Source of the DNA: Artemia franciscana
Taxonomy: Eukaryota > Arthropoda > Branchiopoda > Anostraca > Artemiidae
Direction: 5' to 3'
DNA: 64,000 nt
Assembly: GCF_032884065.1 (NCBI RefSeq)
Contig: NC_088867.1
Span: 51,147,317-51,211,316, forward strand
The notes beneath the pieces were generated by a model. It was given only the letters and a program-made list of their open reading frames with translations, was not told where the DNA came from and searched no databases. Below are positions 10,925 to 22,527 of this stretch, one piece after another. The stretch's first letter is position 1, and every line of letters begins with the position of its first letter. The position numbers were made by a program, and so were the translations under genes.

Positions 10925-11143
10925 ATGCTTATATTATAATGCTCAGTCATATATATAACTGAATATCTTGCTTTATTATCTGTTTGTGTCATTACTTCTA
11001 TTCTAATTTTCTTTACCACCTTTTTCTTGAATCACTTTCTAATAAAATACTTATGGATAAACGACAGTTCAGACTTAATATTAAATAAAATGACTATCTT
11101 CAACTGTGTTTTAACCAAAAACATGTGCATTTCTATTCTGTTA
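10925..11143 (+). pseudogene. Truncated, dead copy of the 7TM receptor 5' end
   Basis: From the ATG at 10925 the sequence follows the receptor gene (complement of 4994 down to about 4788), for example TTTTTCTTGAATCACTTTCT in both. It has a premature TAA at codon 5, small indels and an abrupt end after about 70 codons. The Helitron ends one base before this ATG. Beyond 11143 the sequence passes into a short 'aaataaataaataaa' run and a foldback repeat. Confidence 0.85.
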
Positions 11144-11159
11144 TTAAATAAATAAATAA

Positions 11160-11305
11160 ACAAGTTTTGTAAGGAGCGATACTAAAACTTAAAACGAACG
11201 GAAATTATTCTGTATATAAAGTGGGTTGTCCCCCGTTCAACGCCTTGCTCTTTACGCTAAAGTTTGACTCTTTCTCACAACTCTACTTTTTAAAACAATA
11301 AGAAA
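11160..11305. repeat. Half copy of the recurring foldback repeat
   Basis: Begins 'gtaaggagcgatactaaaac', continues with 'aaaacgaacggaaattattc', then 'ctttacgctaaagtttgact', and breaks off at about 11305 into hAT-derived sequence. The same repeat also abuts the homologous hAT end at 2890. Confidence 0.7.
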
Positions 11306-11455
11306 CTCTGATTGCAATATCTTACCACTGCTCTAAATGGGCTTTGTTACCAGTTCAACGCCACCACTAACCACTAAGCTGAAGCTGTGGCAGCCCAAGG
11401 GACAAAAAAGACTATTTCAATTAGTTCGATAATTTGTTTTGCAACCTTTCCAGTT
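11306..11455 (-). pseudogene. hAT-like transposase fragment (3' part), split by a LINE
   Basis: On the minus strand this repeats the sequence seen at 2580-2870 of the first hAT relic, with an internal deletion: 'aactaattgaaatagtcttt', the GC-H-SFNLVV-like region, then 'tttagagcagtggtaagata'. Its other half is at 13650-13762, beyond the LINE that interrupts it. Confidence 0.75.
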
Positions 11456-13645
11456 CTTAAGTCAAACCGAAAAACTATCCATATACGCCCCTGGATGTCT
11501 AATAGCCTGATAGTCTCTTCATACCGAAAAAATGGCCTATATAAGTTAGCTTGCAAAACCAGTAACGTTATTGACCTGACTAATTATAAAAAAAAATACA
11601 AAAATTTATATACCAAACTTGTCCGGGAAGCAAAAAAAAAATTACTATTATTCAAAAATCTCTCATTGCAAAGGGAACTTGCAAAAAATTTGGTCCACAA
11701 TAAATGAAATTCTTTCAAAAAAAATAAATTCAAGATCTGTACCTCTTAACCCTAAGGACATCAGTGGCAGATTAATTGACCCAAGTTCAGTACCGGATGC
11801 TTTTAATAATTATTTCACTAATATTCCAAATGCTAACTCCTGTTCCTTCTCCCAGTCAGTACAACCTAGCAAGAATCCTGGATCCACGTTTTTCTCTCCA
11901 ACTGATCGTAAAGAGGTGCTTCAAGTTATCAAATGTCTCTCTAATAGTAGTACACCTGACTTCTTTGGCATAAATAATAAGCTTCTTAGGACCGTATCTT
12001 CCTATGTTTGTGAACCCATTGTGCACATAGCAAACCTGTTTATGACCAATGGAGTCTTCCCAGAAATATCTAAATCAGCAATCGTTATCCCGATTCATAA
12101 AAAAGGCGATCCGTCTGAGATAAGTAATTATCGTCCAATCTCACTTCTCCCAGTTATATCTAAAGTGCTCGAGAGAATTATATTCCGACGTCTTTCTCCC
12201 TTTTTATTTGGGATTCATTCTTCAGATTCGTTTATTTCTCCTCATCAATATGGCTTCCGTTCCAAATTTTCAACTGCTCATGCACTAATAGACGCCACAC
12301 AGTTTATACGTTCCCAACTTGACCTTAAAAATACTGTATTGGGCTTATTTCTGGACTTTTCTAAGGCCTTTGATATGGTTGATCACAGTGTTCTATTAAG
12401 TAAACTCAACAACTTAGGGATTCGTGGAGTTCCTTTCTCATGGTTTGGCTCTTATCTCTCTGGTAGAGTACAGAGTGTGAGTCTGGGCGGGTTGACTTCA
12501 CATCCCCTACCTGTCCGAAGGGGCGTCCCACAAGGCTCTGTTCTTGGTCCAATACTTTTTCTCCTTTATATTAATGATTTGGTTACGGACCTGGGTCCAT
12601 CAGTGCACCCAGTACTTTTTGCTGACGATAGGAACTTTTTCATCACCGGTCCTAATTTACCATCCGTCGTCGCCTCTACTCAAACCCTTCTGAATAGAGT
12701 ACAGGAGTGGTGTCTAGTTAACTGCATGACCATTAACATCAAGAAAAGTCAGATTGTATTATTTCGAACCCCTTACAAAAAAAATGAAGCTCAGCAAGCA
12801 CTTGGCCTAAAATATTCTACCAATCTCCTCCCACAGGTCGAAGTTGCCAAGTTTCTTGGTGTCCACATAGACTCCTCCCTATCATTTACAACACACGTGT
12901 CCATGTAGGACACGTGTCCTACATCAGAGCCATAATTTTGCAACAGGTAAGTATGATTAATCGTGCGAATTATTTTCTTCCTCCTGATATCCTTGTCACG
13001 CTTTATTACTCTTTTATTTACCCATATATCTCATACTGTGGATCTGTTTGGGGCAACACTTTTCCTTCAGTTACCAATAAATTAAAATTTGCCCAAGACC
13101 GTGCCATCAAAGCAGTTTTTCGGCTGCCCCGACTATATCCCACCCAGGACTTGTACTCCGATTTTGGTATTATCCCTTTTGAACAAATCATCAAAAAATT
13201 AAATCTATACCTTGCATACTCCGCTTACCATAAAAATCTTCCTCCTCAATTATTATCTTATTTTAATATTAATAATTCTGAAGGCCTCTGTCTCCGTTCA
13301 TCCAACCGTTCCTTCATTGTCCCCAAGTGTGTCTCTAGTTCCGCCCAGCGATCCCCCATTTATAAATCTATACTTCAATGGAATATAATACTCTCCAGTG
13401 TCGAGCTATCCACAAGTTTTCGCACGCTGTATAACAATGTACTAAAATTTTGATATTATAACTCTCTAAATTCTTATTCAATTTGCTTTAGTTACCCATG
13501 TTTTCTCTTTTCTTTTTTTTTCTCTCTTCTTCATTTTCAATTTTTTGTGGTTATGGTCCTCAACAAGTTCGCTTCCAGGATCTTTATTATTATTGGTGTT
13601 ATATTTTAGTTTTATTTGAATAAATTGAATTGAATTGAATTGACC
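11456..13645 (+). mobile_element. 5'-truncated CR1/L2-like LINE with reverse transcriptase
   Basis: Three frame segments form the C-terminal two thirds of a non-LTR retrotransposon polyprotein. The first (from about 11480) gives RPWMSNSLI and YKKKYKNLYTKLVREAKKK, the linker before the RT; it shifts frame at an A-run near 11632. The main segment, 11619-12908, holds the RT domain: SNYRPISLLPVISKVLERII, LDFSKAFDMVDH, GVPQGSVLGPILF and the catalytic FADD near 12617-12628. After a second break at 12903-12924 the last segment (12914-13453) holds the C-terminal region 'YYSFIYPYISYCGSVWGN'. The AP endonuclease is missing. The 3' end is a (TTGAA)n-type tail at 13618-13643. Ser-, Pro- and Val-rich RT with 'DFSKAFD.V.H' and an oligomeric tail suits the CR1/L2/Jockey group; the exact clade was not determined. 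It is inserted antisense into a hAT fragment. Inactive. Confidence 0.88.
12903..12924. repeat. 22-bp perfect palindrome disrupting the LINE ORF
   Basis: Sequence atgtaggacac followed by its exact complement. Compared with the expected protein continuity, 17 extra bases are present and shift the frame by two. The palindrome has the look of a templated (snap-back) insertion in one element copy. Confidence 0.75.
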
Positions 13646-13762
13646 CCACAATGTTTTCACTTTATGTTGGCCTCGTTGTCATAACTCTGGCCTCTACAAT
13701 TTTAAATGTCAAGGGCTTAATTTCCTACGGTCTTAAGAAGGGTTTCAGACATTCCATACAAT
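13646..13762 (-). pseudogene. hAT-like transposase fragment (5' part), other side of the LINE
   Basis: The minus strand repeats about 2475-2585 of the first hAT relic: 'tgtctgaaacccttcttaag', 'accgtagga', 'gaggccaacataaagt'. With 11306-11455 it frames the LINE, so the LINE went into a pre-existing hAT copy. Confidence 0.75.
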
Positions 13763-13789
13763 CAATACAAGATCAATACATAATTCTGG

Positions 13790-15630
13790 ATGAATACAAG
13801 ATAGGTGTATAGGAGTGCTGTTATTGGTGTTAAGAGTAATGATCACCATCTATCAGTATCTAGGGTTAATCTAAAGCTGAAATTTCGGAAGGGTAGCTAC
13901 CTTCAGGGAAGTTACTATGTTGGTAGACTCTAGGATGAGAATTTGAGAGAACCTTTCCAGGAACGATTGAATACTAAACTGGAGTTTAAAATTTGGCAAT
14001 GTAGTAGATGGACGAGATAATTTAAGGAAAAGAATTTGTGAAGTTGCTGATGATGTCTTAGGGAAGAAAATTAGGAACGCAGGTAGGAATACTAGTCAAA
14101 AAGCTTCATGTTTAATTGGGAGGGCTTGTACAAGAATTATTTAAGGCCACAGTTGCTGATACTTTAGTAAATGAGTTTCTTAAATATGGTGGCTCTAAGG
14201 TTAGAAATAAGCTGCTCAAGGTTATGAATATAAATTTTAAAAATGGGAAGTACCTAGCGATTTTGGGATAACCCTAATTAGAACACTATATAAGAAAGGT
14301 GATAAGAGGGAGTGTTATAATTACCGAGGCCAATAGCCTGGTCTCTGTAGGTAGTAGATTACTTAGTAATATGATACTTTTTAGACTCAAAGATGGTGCA
14401 TACAAAGTGGTAAGAGAAGAAAAGTACGGTTTTAGAAAGGGTAGAGGGCGTGTCGACCAAATTTTCACTCTTAAGTTAATTATTGAGAAGTGTCTGAGTT
14501 ATCAAACACCTTTGGTCCTCAGTTTTTAGATGATGAGGAAGTGTTCAATTCTGTTGATAAAAGAGCTTTAGCAAAGGTCTATTCCTTGTACGGTATACCA
14601 GATAAATATATTAAAGTGATTGGTGTTATGTACGAGAATAACACTGCTGCTGTTAAGGTAGGAAATGAGGTTAGCAGCTGGTTTCTTAATAAATTACGAG
14701 TTCAGCAGGGCTGTGTTCTATCTCTCTTTATATGGATCATTTTGATGGACATTTTCTGAAGGAGCACAGGAAAGACAATGGGAGAACATGGAATCAAATG
14801 GGGGAGGAAAAAGTGTCCTAGACTTAGGTTGTGCTGATGATTTAAGCATCCTAGATGAAAGTTTGCAAAATGAATGAACTTTTAGATGTTTTGCGCGTTC
14901 AAGGTGCTAGAAAAGGTTTGAAAATTCATTTTGAGAAGATTAAGTTGCTAAGGTTAGAAATAAGTGAAGATGGAAAAGTTACCTTGGGTAATGAAAAGAT
15001 TGATCAGGTGGACAGCTTCAATTACCTTGGTAGTATTATTACTAAAGATGGTGGGAGAAGTGAGGATGTTAAAAGTAGAATAGCCATGGCTCACAGTATT
15101 TTTTTTTTTTTTTACAGTTGAAAAAAGTTTGGAAGAATAGGAAGATAAGTCTGCAAACCAAGATTAGAATAGTGGAAGCTACAGTGATGACAGTGGTCAA
15201 GTATGGTTCGGAAGCAAGGGTGCTCCTAAAAGTGGATGGAAATTTGCTAGACATTTTCCAGAGAAATTGCCTACGGATTATTCTGGGTACCCGGCTGACT
15301 GACCGTATTTCAAACAGTAGGCTGTACGAAAAATGCGGTTCTATCCCGCTTTCTAGGGCGGTAATGAGAGAATGGCTGGGACGGCTTGGCCACGTTGTGT
15401 GGATGAATAATGACAGATTGCCAAAGATTGTCCTTTTTGGCCAACTTTCAAGTGCTAAACGGAAAGCAGGTCATCCATGGCTGGGGTTGGAGGATGTCAT
15501 AAAGAAAGACTTAAAGGAAATGGGAACTTCCTGTGAGGGTGTAAAGAGGGAGGCTTTGAATAGATTGGATGGAAGTGAAGCGTGCCTATCTGTGTTGGCT
15601 TGGTGATGAGGTAAGCTGTTAGTAGTAGTA
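13790..15630 (+). pseudogene. RTE-like non-LTR retrotransposon, degenerate copy 1
   Basis: Best-preserved copy of the family. Near 13830 the frame gives NDHHLSVSRVNLKLKFRKG, the end of the AP endonuclease ('DHH'). RT blocks follow in shifting frames: ISLVSVGSRLLSNMI-like, EEKYGFRKGRG (14299-14529); NSVDKRALAKVYSLYGIPDK, RVQQGCVLS (14540-14759); and the catalytic 'GCADDLSILDE' at about 14830. Then come FNYLGSIITKDGG (to 15090), KNRKISLQTKIRI and TRLTDRISNSRLYEKCGSIP, and the tail GLEDVIKKDLKEMG (15118-15606). A pure T-run at 15100-15114 replaces several codons, and many stops and frameshifts are present. The element would encode one endonuclease/RT protein for target-primed insertion; this copy cannot. 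Confidence 0.85.
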
Positions 15631-16140
15631 GTTTTACATATCACCAGGCAGGTTCTGGACTCCAGCATCAGTCCCAGATCACACACATCCTGAGACCGAA
15701 ACGCCTACCCCCGCTCTTAATTTAAGCCCAGTACACTCAGGGGCACCATGGGAAGGTGATAATCACAGCTGCCTAGTGACTATGTAGCTTTTTGTTTGCA
15801 CCGTCCATAGATACGAGCCTAAATTGAGTCCACAACAGGTAGATCATCTAAGTGAACTTCTGTGGTGATGCTGGATAACCTTTGCTGTTTTCATATATTC
15901 CTGTGCCTTTTCAGCCTTTTGGTGGCATTTATGTTGTGAGTGATGCGCGTGAATCGTTAAATATTAATCCTAAAAATATTGTCCGGGGTCTGAAACTAGC
16001 AAAGGCTAAAGCTGTGACCCGTGGTTCGGTTAATGGAGACCACCAGCAAGTCTGGAATAGTCTGAAGTTCAGTCTCAGTAAGTATACTGTGGAATTTCAG
16101 GCTGGTAGAAGTCTCTGAAATACTGCGCTGTCTAGGGCTA
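15631..16140. other. No recognised gene
   Basis: A block of higher GC content containing short open frames (for example 15882-16118 plus) with no family resemblance I can name. It lies between an RTE copy and an RT fragment on the opposite strand and may be the 3' part of that second element. Confidence 0.4.
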
Positions 16141-16144
16141 GTCT

Positions 16145-16670
16145 GGTGCGTAATTCTTTTTCAGAGTCACCACTGGAAGTTTCTCAGGACATAGCCTTGC
16201 TTGACGCCAGTCATCACTTACAAGTAGAACGTGTTACCATCAGAAGTTTTAGCACAGCACTCCGTCTCTTCGTACATGGCAACCATTAGGCGGACTAGTT
16301 TCTTGGAAGGCCGTAGAACCGTAAGACTCTCCATTGGACTTGACGATCCAATAAATCAAACATTTTCTCGCAGTCCAAGATGTGGGTGTACAAGCTTTTC
16401 ATTAGATTCTTCTTGTATTATGCACAGAATGAAGACAAGATCGGCACAGGATCTTTTTGGACAAAATCCATTATCTTTGCGCAGGTGTGGATCAAAGGCA
16501 GTTTTGAGTCTTTTTAGTATTATGGCCGAGAAAAGTTTCACCTGGATTGAGAGAAGATCAATGCCTCTGTGGTTGCCACATTCTTTTGCATCTTCTCTCT
16601 TGAAGAATTTCAGTATATTTCGTCTTCCCCTATCTTTGAGGAACCCTTCAGTCTGCCAAAAGCTCTAAGA
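16145..16670 (-). pseudogene. Reverse transcriptase fragment (second LINE family)
   Basis: The minus strand reads KLFSAIILKRLKTAFDPHLR, KDNGFCPKRSCADLVFIL (16356-16541). In the next frame follow 'PLYTHILDCEKMFDLLDRQV' and 'W.VLRFYGLP', matching RT blocks 'F...IL.R.....D..LR..Q.GFR..RSC.DQIF.L' and '..DFEKAFD...R..LW..LR.YGIP'. The family differs from the copies at 13790 and elsewhere. Further blocks are degraded and the catalytic ADD box was not found, so this is a partial, dead element. Confidence 0.65.
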
Positions 16671-16732
16671 AGAAGAATACCCAGATCAACAAGGGAACAA
16701 TGAAACAATGAAACATTTGAAAAAAACAATGT

Positions 16733-18290
16733 TTTTTCAGCTGAAAGTAAGAAGCAACATTAAACTTAAAACAAACAGAAATTACTATGTATATAAGGGA
16801 GCTGCCCCCTATTCAATATTTTGCTTTCCAAGCTAAAGTTTCTTAGTACTTTAAAAAACCTTAGTTCTATTTATCCTTATCCTTGTAGTCATTTTGAAGG
16901 AATTGGAACAAAAAGTTAAACTTTGGCGTCAAGAGCGAGGTATTGAGGAGGAACAGCTTCCCTTATATACGAAATAATTTCTTTTCGTTTTAAGTTTTAA
17001 TGTTGCTTCTTACTTTCAGCTGCAAAAAACTTGTTACTTTTTATTTAACTTCTGATAGCTTTTTAAACAGTGTTGGAAAACCCGATTTACCAATCTATTG
17101 AAGATTCACCTCCACTAAAAATTTCTCAATGGAAAGTCCTTACTACGTAAAAACTACCCCTCCCCGTACAATTCAATCCTCGCACAAAATTCTCCTGGAA
17201 AATTTGTTGCTGACATTTCTGCAAGGAGAATTCTCGTTAATCTACTTCATTTGAAAAAACCTATTTTTACTTAATTTCTTATCAATTTTCAAATAAAATA
17301 AGGAATACCCCCACCCCCTGTGGATATTTTTCACAAAGTCTCCCCTCTCCCTCCCCAACGGAAAGTTTTTCCCTCGAAAAATTACCCAATGAAGTTTTTC
17401 GCACGGAACCAAATCCCCGTCCCCCCACCTAACGGAACCCAGACAATTTAATCCTCGATGAAAATTTCCTCAGAACATCTGCACATGTAAAATTTAGTCG
17501 CCAAAAGAATTAAGACAAATGGAAAGAATTTCGTATAGGAATTCTGGGAAATTCTCCCGGTGTGAAGTTTCCCCGGAAATCTCACCCCCAAAAACATCCC
17601 TATCCATGGAACACATACCTAGTGGATAGAAATTATTTCCCTTGAAACATATCTGCATACTTCCCAATAACAAACACTATTTATAAACAGTGGGCAAATC
17701 TGAGAACTTAAAGCCGTTCCACAGGGGTTGTGGAGGGGTGATGTCATCTCCAGAGATATAGTTATTGAACTTCTAACAATGTTGAACAAAATGGCTTCTT
17801 CGAAATTTGAAATTAATTTGGAGAAAAAGGGTGAGGAATTGGTCTCTTAAAAAGGGCTTTAAAACTTAATTTTCGTTCGAATGAGCACTCTCCCGATCTT
17901 CTAGGAGCACCGGTGAAAAAAAAATACCAAAATAAAAATGAAGAGGCATCCATGGTCTTTCCTCTGGTAAAAATAATTTTTTTGTAAATAGGAGCCTTAA
18001 AACCTCTACTACGGGATTCTCTGATAGATTAAATCTGATGGTGCAATTTTCATGAATATTCGTTGACTTTTTGGTCATTCTTTGACTTTTTTGAAAGTTA
18101 CCAAAATTTTCTCAGGCTCGTAGCTTTGATGGGTAACATTAAGCTTGATGGATTTTATATATTTGAATTGGCATCGGCATAAGCCAATACTTTTGATGTA
18201 TCTATTGTTCCAAAAATTCCGTTTTTTAGAGTTTCGCTTACTATTGGGCTGAGTTGTCCTTATTTACACTTCGCTACCACGAATTCAAGA
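16733..18290 (+). repeat. Large foldback-type repeat, copy A
   Basis: Starts with a ~300-bp inverted-repeat core: left half 'cagctgaaagtaagaagcaa', right half 'ttttaatgttgcttcttact' at about 16997-17016. It continues with ~1.2 kb of non-coding sequence that recurs at 28530-29290, 29310-30300 (reverse) and 32010-33309. It ends with the block 'tttagagtttcgcttactat' and a decayed palindrome ('cttcgctaccacgaattcaa', about 18268). It carries no ORF of its own and looks like a non-autonomous DNA element. Boundaries are approximate. Confidence 0.65.
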
Positions 18291-19329
18291 ATTCCAAATA
18301 TTAAGGAACCGTTTAAGGGCTGAAAATGGAATTTTCAAAGGAAGCAGCTGGTAGGATATATTTTGAAAAGAATAAAATATGAATCGAGTGGTGTGTACTC
18401 AACCTAGCAACGTAATCTAAAAAACTATGAACTAAACACAACTATTAGGATAATTGTAAAAATCTCTAAATTTTCAGAGAGGCTAGGACCTAAAGCCCAC
18501 TTCCAGTATAGAGGCACCAGTTCATGAGAATAGAGAAGGACAAGGACTTTCTAAATTTATAAATTGCAGACACGAAAATAGTCGTTTTCAAAGTCTTTTT
18601 TGGGGGAGGGGCATTTGCCCCTCCCCCAATCCGCACCCTTGTTCGGGTTCACTTCCCTGGCTGTTGGCACAGGGTGTAACGACTTGACGACCATAATGAG
18701 GGTTTTTTAGAAACAAAGGGGAAAACTAAACTTTACCACAAAAGAGAAAATTTTTTGGAAACGGTATAGAAGGTGAGCGCTTCTGAAAGAAACACTATAA
18801 TAACAAAAAGTAGTACCATATCATTCACCAAATAGATTAGGGTTGCCATCAGTCCCAGGGCACAGGGGCTTTTCACCTGTTTGAAGCTTCTGTCCCGGTC
18901 GATGTACAAAATGTCACGATATTTCAGTTGCAACACGCGGACAATGCAGACCGGTAAGAAAGCGTTGTGTGGCGAGCCCTGCAGCCCGTGACTGTCTACT
19001 AACTATCCCCTGTCTTAGTCAGTCACGTGTAATGTTACATTATTTTTTTGTGTCTTAACTTGACCAATCAAACCGATGTCGTCTGAGGAATGGAAAGAAA
19101 AGGTAGTTCAAAATACCATAACATAAGTACCATTTTTCAGACGGTTACGCAAAAAAGTTGTCGCTTATAAAGAAGATTAAAATAAGCTCGTAAGGCTTTA
19201 CACAATATGTAGTTTGTTTATTTCCGTGAGTCATAGTGGTTAGACTCCGACACATCTATACCAATACTCCGATACGTCATTTTACAAGACCACATTAAAT
19301 CTAGTGGATATAATTCAAGGATATCCGTA
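18291..19329. other. Intergenic; contains a 13-bp perfect hairpin
   Basis: No gene recognised. At 18600-18629 a 13-bp stem (ttgggggaggggc / gcccctcccccaa) with a 4-nt loop is present. A similar 'ggggcatttgccc' hairpin fragment sits near 49076, so it belongs to a dispersed repeat and not to a unique structure. Confidence 0.45.
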
Positions 19330-21078
19330 GTTTCTACTTTACGAGATATGTTATCATATATTGTCAGACAAAACATGCCAAAAGATATTTTAGTGTGTAA
19401 AACAGAATTAACAACGGATTACAAAGCTATCAATTCCCATCAGATTTTTAATTTTTTGGGCTGCAACACTTAATGATTCAAAAATTGCCGCAAAACAGCC
19501 AACTGCGCTACACGAAGAAAAACATATTTACACTATTCTCTGCGAAAAACCATGCTAGAACTTAAAAAAATCATTTAGTGGAATTTTTACCGATACGAAT
19601 AATCATAATGCTGAAAAGCTGTTTCGTCTTCTTATTCAGTATTTCTCAGGAAGCGATGGTATGCAGTTGAAATTGGACTCTTTGAAAAACAAAACACCAG
19701 AAACCATTGTTTCTTTTTACATAGATATAATGAAGAACTTAAATATGTCATTTGAAAAGTAGATTGTGTAAGGGTTGATAATCTTAACACTGATTTTGGT
19801 AAACGAGAGACTTAAGGGAAGAAAAAAGTTCATTTTAAACTGAAATAGCAGCTCTCCAATGATACAAAGGCATGGAAGATTCTAGTCGCATCCTACATAA
19901 TACAGCATCAACATCTGCGGATGTACTTGCAGTTGATTTGAAGTCAGTGATACTCCGGATCTATAAATGTTATCTGGTATTTACGGTACGCAATCAACGT
20001 CTTTAATCTTTTTGTCAGGCAGCAGATGCCACTTATGCTAATTTACAATCCCAATCAAGAACTAGATGGTTCACATTGTTGCCAAAACTATTCTGAAACT
20101 CTGGGAATCACTGACCTTTTGGGGCTGAAACCAGATCGCCCAAAGCGATAGTCAATTTCTTTAACCACCCTTCGTCAGAAGTTTATTTTCTGTTTTTACA
20201 TAGCCAATCGTTTTTATTTGAGAAAAAAATTAAGAAAATGGAAAAAGAAATATAGTCATTACTGAAGTTTAAGAACTCATAAAAGGTCTTGAAAAAAAAA
20301 TACCGTAAGAATATGCTGTGGCAACATTTGTGGAGATTCCAACCGAAACTGATTAGACCAAATAACCATAATTTCTCAGGAGTCATTTGGCGAAAAAATT
20401 CATAATAATTACAGAACAACTTTGGAATGTTTACAACAGTTGAGTTGTCTACCCAAAAAAAAAAGAATTATTTTTTTGCATGAATTTTATTGTGTCACCA
20501 CCAGTGTTGCCATACTGGCTTATTTCCCGCCCGACAGGCTTATTTTGGTGGTGACTGGCGGGTAAATGACTAGTATTACCCTGACTTATTTGCCTTGTGT
20601 TTTCAGAGGCTCTGGCTTTTTTCTTACAGACCTCTAGCTTTTGTTTTGTCTCACCTTCTGGCAGTACTTCTTGCCGGAATGACATAATGTTATAAATGTA
20701 GTAAATTATTTACAAGAAAAGGGAAGTTACTGTCAACAGCGCATTTGAAGAAATAGCCTACTTCAAAGGGTTTATAGAACAAACAAGAGGTAAATAATCT
20801 TAGGACGATGTTTTTGCCAAGGGACGGATACACTGAAAAGGAAACAAATTTTGATTTGCCAACACGTATACGTTATCCATGGTCATAAGGCCAAAGTGGA
20901 AAGAATATTTCCTTTAGTAGGCGCACAGTGGACTAAAGAACATGTTCACCTTCACCTAGACACGGTTGAAAGCATAATTCAATGCAATTTTAATTACAAA
21001 ATGACATGTTCAGAATATCATAAGGTTGTTAGGGACAAAACAGGCCTGGTAAACAAGGTTATCTGGAAAATATATTAA
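19330..21078 (+). pseudogene. Second decayed hAT-type transposase (DUF4371/EPM2AIP1-like)
   Basis: Three landmarks appear in order but in different frames. At about 19640-19760: LFRLLIQYFSGSDGMQLKLD. At about 20060-20270: SRTRWFTLLPKLFRNSGNHW, then AIVNFFNHPSSEVYFLFLHS, fitting the 'TRWLSLLP.IER....WP.L..YF' block of hAT transposases and its helical follow-on. At 20851-21078: HGHKAKVERIFPLV...LDTVESII, fitting the C-terminal dimerisation segment ('.SN.EVER.FS.....K....RL...T...L'). Stops and frameshifts separate them. The relic differs from the one at 1120-2878. Assignment rests on motif order seen by eye. Confidence 0.6.
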
Positions 21079-21148
21079 ATAATTTGTGTTTCATGGGTAG
21101 AATCTATGTTGAATAAAGATCTAAAGCCGAACTGACCAGCCATGACAA

Positions 21149-21583
21149 AACAATGAAATGAATCTGAAAATGGCAAACGGGTCTATGGCCAGTAAAGGAA
21201 ACAAAAAACAAACAAAATAACTAAAATAATATAAATAAAAAATACATTTAAAACTAAAGCAGAATAACTAAAATAAATACATTTACAATTGCAAACTACC
21301 TTCTTGAACATTCAGCTACTTTTCTGATGCTCAAGAGGGTAGCTGGCAATTGTACATGTGAGTAATTGTATATATATTTATTTTAGTTAGTCTGTTCTAG
21401 TTATAAATATATTTTTATTTATTTTAGTTTTTGATTCTAATTACCTTGTTTTTTGTTTGTTTTTCTTTCACGCTGTAGGCACCTTGTTCTATACGGACGA
21501 AATATTCGTTTGATATTTGTTCTCTTCGTTTCCTTTACTGGCCATAGACTTCTTTCTCATTTTCAGATTCATTTCTTTGTTTA
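21149..21583. repeat. Foldback element (~435 bp)
   Basis: The ends 'gaaatgaatctgaaaatg' and its complement, the flanking 'ctatggccagtaaaggaaac' and 'gtttcctttactggccatag', and an AT-rich inner part ('aactaaaataaata' against its complement) pair across a centre near 21315. There 'ctaccttcttgaacatt' faces 'tgctcaagagggtag'. The right arm holds ~60 extra bases. No ORF. Confidence 0.7.
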
Positions 21584-22524
21584 AAATCCATGTTGTAGAT
21601 ATTTAATTTTTTTTTACAGTCTAAACTTCATTCGCTTACAAAATAAAGAAAAACGAATATGGTTTTTCATTTGCATAGAGATTTTCAGTCACTTACTGCT
21701 CATGTCCCGGTCAGTACTTAGGTTTCTATGGCGATCCTACAATAGATACCCTTTCCAAATAAAATATTTTCTCCCCTGACAGTCCCACTTCCTCTCCATG
21801 ATGGTCCCAAAATCATTTGTTCTTTCCGTTGTATTGTATCTCTCAATGCTTAGAGTTTCTTTCGTGTATAGTAACTTTTTATTTACAACAAGCCATAAAC
21901 ACTGTTCAAAGTATTTGCCTTATCTGATTGCAAAGGAGTTTTAAGATTTGTTGAATATCGAATGCTATATGTATTTAAAACTGATCTGAAAATGTGGATG
22001 ACAATTAAAGAGAATATGATAATCCTTTTAGTAGAAACATGCTGTATGTTATAAAGTAAGGATTTCTTTGTTATAGAAGGTTTTTTTTTACTTTTGTATA
22101 TAGCCTTTAACAACATCTGGGACCATCCGGGGGGGGGGGGTGCATTATCAGAAAAGCTACCATGATTTGTAAATAGCAAAAAACAAAGAATTTAATGGTA
22201 CTACTACCGTTTATTTCTACATGTTTCCTTCAAGAGGCCAATCACTAAGCATTTGCGTTAAGTTTAGGAGACACAAATTAAATTAGCATCCATTTTTGCT
22301 ATCATTTCACTTATAAACTGATGCCTAGTGATGAACGCAGGGTGGAGGGGAGCCCAGAGACCCCTAAAAACCCAAATTTTCTTGATATTCTAGTCTAAGC
22401 ACTGCTTAGTCAAATTATCAATATTTTTTACATTCGACCTCCCCCTTGATTTTTTTCTAGTTTTTTTCTCAGCTTGACATTGGAGTAATTGAATCAGCCT
22501 AAAAGATGACGGGAAGAGTGACCA
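21584..22524. other. Intergenic, no recognised gene
   Basis: AT-rich sequence with a (G)10 run at 22130-22140. No gene, RNA or family-level repeat was recognised. Confidence 0.4.
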
Positions 22525-22527
22525 AAA

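Larger units (their letters stand above)
7485..11143. repeat. Right arm of the inverted duplication, split by a Helitron
   Basis: Its complement matches 4788-7150. It carries a further internal direct duplication: the block 'ttattaagcgaagaat...ggcctgagaccgatagattt' occurs at about 7648-7780 and again at about 7980-8120. The copy of the receptor leader ('ccctgcaagggaaagtgaaa'-like) stops at 9506, a Helitron follows, and the receptor start resumes at 10924. Confidence 0.8.

Noticed and set aside
11387..11455. First ~23 codons of the frame leading into the LINE
   Set aside because: This stretch is antisense hAT sequence, shown by comparison with 2580-2660, so the LINE starts later.
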